From Microbacterium sp. Leaf288 (lineage in GTDB: Bacteria; Actinomycetota; Actinomycetes; Actinomycetales; Microbacteriaceae), in NCBI RefSeq assembly GCF_001422925.1, contig NZ_LMNI01000001.1, positions 144,463 through 208,462 on the forward strand: a stretch of 64,000 nt of DNA. Direction: 5' to 3'. This document shows, in pieces, positions 53,312 to 64,000 of this stretch. How positions within the stretch are numbered: the first letter of the stretch is position 1; each line of letters starts with the position of its first letter. The translations under genes and the position numbers were made by a program. Under the pieces are notes generated by a model. The model searched no databases. It saw nothing but the letters and a program-made list of their open reading frames with translations, and was not told the DNA's origin.

Positions 53312-53724
53312 GCGACGTGCGCGCATCGAGATCGCCACGCGGGGCGCGGTCCGGCAGGAGTACGTGGCGGCCTAGGAGACTCCCGGCCCGACCCGATCCG
53401 TAGCCCTGTTGCGGGTGGGACTGACCGCCGCCGCCGGCCGCCGCAGCGGCGGGTGGCCGCGACGACGCGGGTTCAGATATGCGCTTCGCATGTGGCGAGG
53501 AATGCCACGCAGCGGCGCTGATTCGCGGTAGACGGTGGCACGCGACACGTATCGACCGCGCCCGGATGCTGGACTCCGCAGGTAGGGCAAGAGGATGATG
53601 GGCGTCGGGGTCGGATCTCGCGATCGGCGCCCTCGCGGTCACGCTCGGCAACGCGCTGACTATCGGTGCCCGGCCCGGTGCACCCGTCGATTGGGCAGCT
53701 TCCGACGTGTCGAAGGAGCCTGCC
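53312..53724. other. 413-base gap with no supported gene
   Basis: No frame here has a convincing start and length. On the minus strand around 53519-53548 one frame reads VSRATVYRES, which resembles a resolvase-type recognition helix, while an overlapping frame reads CPTCGVQHPG; the two may be parts of a frameshifted relic. GAAGGAG at 53712-53718 is the ribosome site of the following oxidase gene. Confidence 0.4.
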
Positions 53725-55137
53725 ATGAGCGCCGAAGTAGCCGCGTCGATCGATGCGGAGCGGATCCAGCAGTTCGCAGCGGGGCTGCGCGGCGGCGTCC
53801 TCCAGCCGGGCGATGCCGCGTACGACGAGGCTCGCGCCGTCCGGAACGGGCTGATCGACCGGCGCCCGGCGCTGATCGTGCAGTGCCGGGGAACGGCCGA
53901 CGTGGTCGATGCTGTCGGATTCGCCCGTGCACTCGGTCTGCTGGTGTCGATCCGGGGCGGCGCGCACAATGTCGCCGGGAATGCGGTCAACGACGGCGGG
54001 ATCGTCATCGACCTCTCAGAGATGCACAGCGTGCACGTCGATCCCGAGCGCCGTATCGCGCGCGTGCAGGGCGGTGCGACGTGGGGCGAGGTCGACCGTG
54101 AGACGCAGCTGTGGGGCCTCGCCGCGCCGGGCGGCCAGGTGAGCACGACCGGCGTCGCCGGCCTGACCTTGCACGGCGGTCTGGGCTCGCTGCATCGCAA
54201 GTACGGGCTGGCGCTCGACAGCTTGCGATCGGTCGAGATCGTCACGGCCGACGGTCAGGTGCGCACTGCGAGCGATTCGGTGAACCCCGAGCTCTTCTGG
54301 GCCGTGCGGGGTGCCGGGAGCAACTTCGGGGTGGTCACGTCATTCGAATTCGCGCTGCATCCGGTCGGACCCGAGATCTACCAAGCGGCCCCGATCTTCT
54401 CGCTCGACGATGCGCCGGCCGTGCTGCGCAAGTACCGGGACTTCTGCGCGACCGCGCCCGACGAGTTCGGGCCGCAGGCGATGTTCTGGAGCGTGCCGGC
54501 GGTCGACGATTTCCCGGCGGAGCTGCATGGGATGCCGATCATGGTCGTGTTGGTCGTCTACTCGGGCGACCCTGACGAGGGAGAGCGGCTGCTGGCGCCG
54601 GTTCTCGACTGGGCGACCCCGATCCTCGACCTCAGCGGGCGTGCGCCTTGGGCGGTCGCCCAGAGCTCGTTCGATGCCTTCTTCCCGTCCGGCGGCTACT
54701 ACTACTGGAAGTCACTGCTGGTGGGTGAGCCGAGCGATGACCTGCTGGACGCGGTCGTCGAAGTTGCCGCCGACCGGCCGTCGCCTGATGCGATCGTGAA
54801 CTTCTGGCAGTTGGGCGGCCAGATCGGACGGGTCGCTCCGGATGCCACGGCGTTCGCGCAGCGGGACGCGAAGTACCTGCTCAGCCTCGACACCTCGTGG
54901 TTCGATCCCGACGCAACGGAGCGGTGCATCGACTGGACCCGAAGGACCTGGGCGGCGATGCAGGAGCGATTCGCCACGGACCGCGCTTACCTGAACTTCG
55001 TCGGCTTCGGCGAAGAGAAGGAGGCGCTCGTTCGCGCCTCGTACGGCGCGAATTACGATCGGCTGGTGGCGGCCAAGACGACGTACGATCCAGGCAACCT
55101 GTTCCGGATGAACAACAACATCCCGCCGCGAGGTTGA
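53725..55137 (+). CDS. FAD-linked oxidase, BBE (berberine bridge enzyme-like) family
   Basis: A 470-residue flavoenzyme. The FAD domain includes VSIRGGAHNVAGNAVNDGGIVIDLSEM near residue 78, whose His is the covalent flavin attachment, and QVSTTGVAGLTLHGGLGSLHRKYGLALDSL near 140. Enzymes with bicovalent FAD have a Cys in the latter segment; here Ala stands there, so attachment is probably through His only. The C-terminal BBE motif YGANYDRLVAAKTTYDPGNLFRMNNNIPP is intact. The substrate is likely a sugar, alkaloid or polyketide. AAGGAG precedes the ATG. Confidence 0.9.
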   Translation: MSAEVAASIDAERIQQFAAGLRGGVLQPGDAAYDEARAVRNGLIDRRPALIVQCRGTADVVDAVGFARALGLLVSIRGGAHNVAGNAVNDGGIVIDLSEMHSVHVDPERRIARVQGGATWGEVDRETQLWGLAAPGGQVSTTGVAGLTLHGGLGSLHRKYGLALDSLRSVEIVTADGQVRTASDSVNPELFWAVRGAGSNFGVVTSFEFALHPVGPEIYQAAPIFSLDDAPAVLRKYRDFCATAPDEFGPQAMFWSVPAVDDFPAELHGMPIMVVLVVYSGDPDEGERLLAPVLDWATPILDLSGRAPWAVAQSSFDAFFPSGGYYYWKSLLVGEPSDDLLDAVVEVAADRPSPDAIVNFWQLGGQIGRVAPDATAFAQRDAKYLLSLDTSWFDPDATERCIDWTRRTWAAMQERFATDRAYLNFVGFGEEKEALVRASYGANYDRLVAAKTTYDPGNLFRMNNNIPPRG

Positions 55138-55226
55138 ACAGCCGACCGTCACCACGCCATCGCCGTGTGGGCCATCGTCGCCGGCGTCGTCGTCATCGCC
55201 GGGGTCTGACGTTCGGTTGGTGCACG

Positions 55227-55472
55227 ATGGCTGACCGGCACCGTCATTGGCTGATTGTCGTGAGCGCAGTGACCGCCGCGGTCGGCGCCATCGTGACCGT
55301 CGTGTACTTCTTCCAGCCGTGGCGTAGCTGCGACGACGAAGACACCTCAGCTGGGTGCGCGATGCTCCCCGCCGACGCGAATGTCATGCTCATCGCCATT
55401 CTGGTCGCGCTCTCGGCAGCCTCCGTGCTTGTGATCTCGCTCCTCACCAAGGAGAAGACTCACTCCCGCTGA
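55227..55472 (+). CDS. small two-helix membrane protein
   Basis: An 81-residue protein with two membrane helices: WLIVVSAVTAAVGAIVTVVYFF and VMLIAILVALSAASVLVISLL. The loop between holds two Cys (WRSCDDEDTSAGC) in an acidic setting, outside the cell if the N-terminus is in. I do not recognise a family. Just upstream, DNA near 55170-55208 encodes VWAIVAGVVVIAGV before a stop, a possible remnant of another small membrane protein. Confidence 0.55.
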   Translation: MADRHRHWLIVVSAVTAAVGAIVTVVYFFQPWRSCDDEDTSAGCAMLPADANVMLIAILVALSAASVLVISLLTKEKTHSR

Positions 55473-55694
55473 CGAGAGGACGCGCGGCGAAGGGCTTGGA
55501 CCATCGCCCGCAACACCCCATCAGCGTGCACCGCACGGATACGGATCAACGTCGCGACGGGACCGAGCCTTTGGGCCCGAAAGCATCCGAGGCCGGTCTC
55601 GTGGACTTCGCCCCCGCCGCCCCCTCGGGGCGTAGCGTGACAGCGTGGCGAGCTCAGAGACGCGCACACCCGGCGCGGGCAGGATCAGCTGACG

Positions 55695-56510
55695 ATGGAT
55701 GCTGCTGCCCGCGCCGAACTGGCCGCACTACGTCGCCGCGCGTATGACCGGGACGCCGACATCGCCGACGACGAAGTCGCGTTGGAGCGTCTGTCCGAGC
55801 TCGAAGGGCTCGCCCTCGCAGCCCGGTCTGTGACCGCACCCGCGCCGTCGTGCGCGTCAGGCGCCCCAGAGCCCGAGGACTCCACCCTGGATCCCTTCAC
55901 TCACAGAGGACCACCATCCGATGCGGGCCCGACGGCCGACGGATCGGCGACCGGCCGCCCCTCGCCCCGCCGCCTTCTGATCTTCGGCCTCGTCGCCTCG
56001 GTCACGCTGTCCGCGGCCGCACTCGGGGCGGTCCACGGGCTGCAGACCACGCCGGACCCGACCAGCGCTGGCGCGGCCACCGTGCCTTCTCCCACAAGTC
56101 CCGCTGCGACCGACCCCACCGCGAACGGTCGCGTGACCATCCCTCTGCTCGTCGACAGGGTGCGCGGCGAGTTCATCGACGTGTCCTCGCGGCCCGATGG
56201 GCCGATGTTTCCCGCCAGCGGCGTGACGATGTGGGCGCAGTCACTCGGCGACTACTACGGATGGGCGGTATGGGTCGCAAGAGTATCGAGCCGGCACGGA
56301 CCGGAGAACTGCCTGCTGTTGACCGATGGCGCTGCGACCGAAGCGCAGTGCATTCCCCACGATGCCACCGCGGAGCGGACGGTTGGAGTGTCGCTCGCCT
56401 TCTACAAGCTCGCCGAAGATCAGCGACCCCCGGGCATGACACCCGATCAGCGGGTGACCTTCGGATGGGACGGTCGGGCCTACATGACCATGGAGATCAA
56501 CGACAGCTGA
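55695..56510 (+). CDS. membrane-anchored protein of unknown function, paralog 3 of 3
   Basis: A 271-residue protein. The N-terminus ARAELAALRRRAYDRDADI matches that of paralog 2, followed by an acidic Ser/Pro linker, a membrane helix (LLIFGLVASVTLSAAALGAVHG, about 92-113) and a Thr/Pro-rich stalk. The external domain keeps the Cys pair (PENCLLLTDG, AQCIPHD) and ends QRVTFGWDGRAYMTMEI, parallel to the VDVHVYP end of the others. It lies 2.4 kb from paralog 2, separated by the FAD oxidase and a small membrane gene. Function unknown. Confidence 0.72.
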   Translation: MDAAARAELAALRRRAYDRDADIADDEVALERLSELEGLALAARSVTAPAPSCASGAPEPEDSTLDPFTHRGPPSDAGPTADGSATGRPSPRRLLIFGLVASVTLSAAALGAVHGLQTTPDPTSAGAATVPSPTSPAATDPTANGRVTIPLLVDRVRGEFIDVSSRPDGPMFPASGVTMWAQSLGDYYGWAVWVARVSSRHGPENCLLLTDGAATEAQCIPHDATAERTVGVSLAFYKLAEDQRPPGMTPDQRVTFGWDGRAYMTMEINDS

Positions 56511-56581
56511 TGTGTCCTCGCCTCGCCTTGCTCACAACGAGGTACGGCGTCACCGCTGAGGGATCCGCTCTGACGGGTCGG

Positions 56582-57436
56582 TCAGAGGTCGGCGGTTCCG
56601 GAGATGATGACGTCCGCGCGGCCACCGACCCAGATGCGACCATCTTCGCTGTTGATGTGCACGCGTCCGCGTCGGCCGATGGCGCCACCCTGAGCCGCGA
56701 GGTACGGCGCTCCAATTCGTCCGGTGGCGATGAGCCATTCCGCGGCGGCGGCGTTGAGGCTGCCCGTGACGGGGTCCTCGCGGAGCGGCCCGTCACCGTC
56801 CGTGAAGAACGCCCGCACCTCGACAGCCGGGAGCGAGTCGGCTCCGTGCAGTCCGAGAACGCCGATGTCCCAGCGGCCGGGGTGCCCGGAGGCATCCGGA
56901 CGCAGCTTCAGAACAGTCGCCGCGTCTGCGAGCAGCACACCCACCCAGCCGGGGCCGTTGTCGAGCCACTCGGCATCCACGATCTGCCCCTCGTCGATGC
57001 CGAGGATCTCGGTGACCGCCGCGAGCAGGTCGGCATCGACCGCGCCGGAGCGGAGTCGGGGCGGGGCCGCGAAGGCGAGGATGTCACCGTCGAGGCGCAC
57101 GGGAACGACACCGGCACCGCATTCCTGCATGACCACACCTGGCGTGGCTGGAATACCACCGGCATCGAGCCACGCGCGCGCCGTTCCCAACGTGGGGTGA
57201 CCCGCGAAGGGGAGCTCGGTGTTCAAGCTGAAGATCCGTACCCGATAGTCCGCATCGGGCACGGTCGGAGGAAGCACGAAGGTGCATTCCGACAGGTTCG
57301 TCCACACCGAGAACCGTCGCATCGCGTCATCCGCCAGGCCATCCGCGTCGAGCACCACAGCCACGGGATTGCCGTCGTTGGAGCCCAGTCCGAAGACATC
57401 GACCTGACGGAAAGCGCGCCGCACAACAGCATCCAT
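56582..57436 (-). CDS. PhzF-family isomerase
   Basis: A 284-residue protein of the PhzF/diaminopimelate epimerase-like fold. Conserved blocks are FRQVDVFGLGSNDGNPVAVVLDADGL, where the first halves' GNP is typical, FSVWTNLSECTFVLPP with the catalytic Glu, FSLNTELPFAGHPTLGTA and EDPVTGSLNAAAAEWL. It lacks neighbours of phenazine synthesis, so a general isomerase role is likely. The ATG 57436 is six bases after CACGAT (minus strand, 57443-57448), again leaderless-looking. Confidence 0.9.
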   Translation of the reverse strand: MDAVVRRAFRQVDVFGLGSNDGNPVAVVLDADGLADDAMRRFSVWTNLSECTFVLPPTVPDADYRVRIFSLNTELPFAGHPTLGTARAWLDAGGIPATPGVVMQECGAGVVPVRLDGDILAFAAPPRLRSGAVDADLLAAVTEILGIDEGQIVDAEWLDNGPGWVGVLLADAATVLKLRPDASGHPGRWDIGVLGLHGADSLPAVEVRAFFTDGDGPLREDPVTGSLNAAAAEWLIATGRIGAPYLAAQGGAIGRRGRVHINSEDGRIWVGGRADVIISGTADL

Positions 57437-57570
57437 CCCCCGATCGTGCCTCCTGCGTGTGGACCTGTCGACAGACCACTTGGCACGCCGCGGACCGATA
57501 CCCGGGGTCGGCGCCCTCGAGCCCGACGACACGGCACGACCGGCCCCGGGCGGGTGGCTCCAGTGCGGCC

Positions 57571-57585
57571 CTGAGACGGTCTCAG
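57571..57585. promoter_or_regulatory. palindrome between the thi operon end and phzF-like promoter
   Basis: CTGAGAC, G, GTCTCAG: a perfect 15-base inverted repeat, 13 bases after the thiF/rhodanese stop. It could terminate the thi operon or bind a regulator. Confidence 0.35.
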
Positions 57586-57598
57586 TCGCAACCGTCGC

Positions 57599-59826
<2,228 letters not shown>

Positions 59827-59830
<4 letters not shown>

Positions 59831-61020
59831 CGGGGTGTCCTTTCTGCCGTGAGGTCGGCACGGAGATGTGCGAATCGATCGGGGAGGAACGCGTCCCACC
59901 GCGGATCGGGGTATCCGTCGAGGAGCCCGAGCACGATGTCGGCGGCGAGCGGGGCGAGCAGCACACCGTGTCGAAAGAACCCGGTCGCCACGACCAGCCC
60001 CGAGATCGCCGCACCGTCACGCCGCCGGATGCGTCCGAGCAGGGGCGCGTTGTCGGGGGTGCCCGGTCGCGCCCTCGCCGTCGCCTCCACCAGCGGCAGT
60101 TCCGCGACGGTGGGCAGCAACAGTTGCGCATTGTGGAGGAGCCGGTGCACGCCGCCCGCCGAGACGGCCTCCAGTCCGTCCTCCCGGTGTGTCGCGCCGA
60201 CCACGAGCGTGCCGTCGGCACGGGGCACGAGATACACGCTCTCGCCATGGACCAGAGCTCGCACCGTCGTCCCGAGGAGCGGGCGGGTCGGATCGGGCAT
60301 GCGCAGGCGGAGGATGTCGCCGAACACGGGTCGCACCGGCAGCTCGAGACCGTCGGGCAGCCCGTCGATCTTCCGGGCCCCGAGACTGTTCGCGAGCACG
60401 ACCTCGGCACCGGCGACCGTCGTCCCGTCCGCCAGGCGCACCCCGGTGACGGGCGAGTCGTGGTCCGACGGATCGTCGTGCAGGAGGGCGACCGCCTGGA
60501 CGCGGACGATGCCGACCCGCCGGCTCCCCGCTACCGTCCTGGTGAGCTCGTCGATCAGCCGTGCGGTGAGCATCCGCGGGTCGATCTGATGATCGCCGGG
60601 GACGCGGTAGGCGCTGGTCACCCGCGGGCCGAGCAGCGGTTCCCGGGTTCGCGCCTCCCGGGTCGTGAGGGGCTCAACGGCGAGTTCGGCACGACGATGC
60701 GCGGTGTGAAGATCGGCCAGCGCCTGCCGGTCGCCGTGGTCGACGCCGACCAGCAGGGTCTCGTTGCGGAGGTAGCCCGCCACCTCGTCGGCGGGAGCGA
60801 GCGCGCGCACGAACTCGGGGTAGCGGGCCGCGGACTCCCGCATCGCCGGCAGGAGCGCATCCTCCTGGTGGTGGTACTCGCTGACCGGGGCGAGCATGCC
60901 GGCCGCCGCGAAGGTGGCGCCCCGGGCCGGCGCCGGGTCGATCAGCCGCACGGAGCGGCCGGTCTGCGCCGCGCGCCACGCGATGCTGAGCCCGATGATC
61001 CCACCGCCGACGACGATCAC
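59827..61020 (-). CDS. thiO: glycine oxidase ThiO
   Basis: A 397-residue FAD-dependent amine oxidase that makes dehydroglycine for thiazole synthesis. The FAD-binding site is [29 protein letters not shown] at the very N-terminus, followed by [18 protein letters not shown], typical of ThiO, and near the C-terminus the FAD block [25 protein letters not shown]. The GTG at 61020 is the only start fitting the Rossmann strand. It heads the minus-strand thiO-thiS-thiG-thiF operon; 51 bases separate it from divergent thiE. Confidence 0.92.
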
Positions 61021-61023
61021 ATC

Positions 61024-61038
61024 GACGGGCGGCCCGTC
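61024..61038. promoter_or_regulatory. palindrome in the thiO-thiE divergent region
   Basis: GACGGGC, G, GCCCGTC is a perfect inverted repeat of seven-base arms directly in front of the thiO start. It could be an operator, or an RNA hairpin in the thiO leader. Confidence 0.4.
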
Positions 61039-61071
61039 AAGACCCCGGGGGCCCGTCGCTACGCTGAGCGC

Positions 61072-61719
61072 ATGTCCCTCGCCGCCGCGCGCCTCTACCT
61101 CTGCACCGACGCCCGAGCCCGTCAGGGCGACTTCGCCGATTTCGTGGATGCCGCGTTCGCGGGCGGCGTCGACATCATCCAGTTGCGGGACAAGTCTCTG
61201 GAGGGGGGCGAGCAGCTCGACCTGTTGGGCGTCCTCGCGGATGCGGCCGCCCGTCACGGCCGGCTCTGGTCCGTCAACGATCGCGCCGACATCGCGCACG
61301 TCACCGGCGCCCCCGTGCTGCACCTCGGTCAGAAGGACCTTCCCGCCCGTCTTGCCCGCAGGGTCGTCGGACCGCGCGTGCTCGTCGGCATGTCCACCCA
61401 CACCCCCGAGCAGGTCGACGCCGCCGCCGGCGCGGACGATCTCGACTACTTCTGCGTCGGGCCGGTCTGGGCGACCCCGACCAAGCCCGGGCGCGCCGCC
61501 GTCGGGACCGGGCTCGTCCGCCATGCCACGAGCATCTCCACGGCACGTCCGTGGTTCGCGATCGGCGGTATCGACCTGTCGAACATCGAGGAGGTCGTGG
61601 CGGCCGGCGCCGAGCGGGTGGTCGTCGTCCGGGCGATCACCGAGGCGGACGACCCCGCCGACAGCGCGAGGCGGCTGCGAGCAGCCCTCCCCGCGGCTGT
61701 CACGGTGGGGCTCGTCTGA
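61072..61719 (+). CDS. thiE: thiamine-phosphate synthase
   Basis: A 215-residue TIM-barrel enzyme joining the pyrimidine and thiazole halves of thiamine phosphate. Signature blocks are [87 protein letters not shown] and [29 protein letters not shown]. All catalytic positions look intact. The ATG is six bases after TACGCT (61060-61065), a leaderless arrangement, so it has no room for a TPP riboswitch. Convergent with thiC. Confidence 0.95.
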   Translation: MSLAAARLYLCTDARARQGDFADFVDAAFAGGVDIIQLRDKSLEGGEQLDLLGVLADAAARHGRLWSVNDRADIAHVTGAPVLHLGQKDLPARLARRVVGPRVLVGMSTHTPEQVDAAAGADDLDYFCVGPVWATPTKPGRAAVGTGLVRHATSISTARPWFAIGGIDLSNIEEVVAAGAERVVVVRAITEADDPADSARRLRAALPAAVTVGLV

Positions 61720-61773
61720 GCTCTCCCCGCGTCCGGCGGCCCTCTGGTCGTTCGAGTGAGCCATGCGCAGTGC

Positions 61774-63606
<1,833 letters not shown>

Positions 63607-63681
63607 GGATAGCGCCACGCTACCGCATCCGCCCCAGGCGATCGGACGGAGCCCGGCGCACACAGTCCCGGCGTCGCGCGG

Positions 63682-64000
63682 TCAGCCGTGGCCGCGGCGC
63701 AGCTGCAGTCCCCCGACGAGGAGCTCGACGCCGAACACGAACTCGGCATCCGATGCCTCGTCCTGCCGCGGTTCGTCGATCCCGTCTACCTGGACACCCA
63801 GGTCGCGATACTGCTGCCGTTGCTGCTCGTGCAGGACATGACCGAGCACGAAATGGAGCAGGACCGCGGTCGCCCGCTGAACGGATTCATCGTCGAACCC
63901 GCCGGCGGCGATCGCCGCAGCGAGGCGGTGCTGCGCGGCCCGGGACCCCAGGCCGAGGGCGAACGTGCTCGCCACCAGTTCGGCACCGTCCCGGTGAGCG
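63682..64000 (-). CDS. TetR-family regulator, C-terminal part (runs off the window)
   Basis: The last ~106 residues of a protein whose start lies beyond the right edge. The sequence HRDGAELVASTFALGLGSRAAQHRLAAAIAAGG followed by FDDESVQRATAVLLHFVLGHVLHEQQRQQY matches the TetR_C (tetracycline-repressor-type) ligand and dimer domain. The end is acidic and then GGLQLRRGHG. The helix-turn-helix is outside the window. It is convergent with nothing; it shares the strand with thiC but is likely a separate unit. Confidence 0.8.
   Translation of the reverse strand, partial: AHRDGAELVASTFALGLGSRAAQHRLAAAIAAGGFDDESVQRATAVLLHFVLGHVLHEQQRQQYRDLGVQVDGIDEPRQDEASDAEFVFGVELLVGGLQLRRGHG

Noticed and set aside
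55140..55208. Tiny membrane peptide ending VWAIVAGVVVIAGV
   Set aside because: No start codon with a ribosome site; it may be a gene remnant but cannot be supported as a gene.

Overview
The window is one continuous stretch of very GC-rich, gene-dense chromosome from an actinobacterium. I infer a member of the Microbacteriaceae, most likely Microbacterium or a close relative. The support is the high GC content with G/C third positions, frequent GTG starts, many genes that appear to be transcribed without a leader, a ureABCFGD cluster lacking ureE, an actinobacterial-type azt zinc locus, and a strongly repeated genomic word (GGATGCTGC). I found no rRNA, tRNA, CRISPR array, intact insertion sequence or phage gene.

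Layout. 0-5.3 kb: an MFS exporter, a secreted protein, two small unknown proteins, a beta-lactamase-fold lipoprotein and a PPK2 polyphosphate kinase with a hairpin in its leader. 5.3-14.7 kb: a sugar oxidoreductase/isomerase pair behind a 32-bp perfect palindrome, a zinc phospholipase C-like enzyme fused to a seven-repeat propeller, an acyltransferase, an aldo/keto reductase, and an ABC-2 exporter operon with a LolA-like protein. 14.7-23 kb: an XRE regulator divergent from an MFS/alcohol dehydrogenase pair, a DUF2461 protein, a small-protein region holding an orphan CIRCE (HrcA) operator, a PhoD-type phosphatase and a Ser/Thr kinase.

23-37.6 kb is a nitrogen and nickel locus. On the minus strand run urtABCDE (urea ABC importer), an NCS1 nucleobase-type permease and two tandem TetR regulators, all tightly coupled. 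Divergently run ureABCFGD and a NiCoT nickel permease, meeting a convergent aquaporin. Together they would import urea, import nickel, assemble urease and release ammonia. 37.8-44.4 kb: a membrane-anchored molybdopterin oxidoreductase, then a Zur-box-controlled azt zinc importer with two AztD-type chaperones.

44.5-57.4 kb is accessory-looking: a methyltransferase, a cyclophilin-like secreted protein, a second XRE regulator with an LLM-type oxidoreductase, a PQ-loop protein, a formylglycine-generating enzyme, three paralogous membrane-anchored proteins of unknown function, a BBE-type FAD oxidase and a PhzF protein. 57.6-63.6 kb is a thiamine locus: thiO-thiS-thiG-thiF/rhodanese (minus), thiE (plus) and thiC (minus, under a TPP riboswitch). 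The window ends inside a TetR-family gene.

The most notable signals are the orphan CIRCE promoter facing small unknown genes (19.7 kb), the three-paralog anchored-protein set (51.9-56.5 kb), the phospholipase-propeller fusion, the 32-bp palindrome at 7.5 kb, a CTG start for ureA, and a recurrent -10/six-base/start-codon architecture in at least thirteen genes. All assignments come from reading motifs and context; no database search was run.
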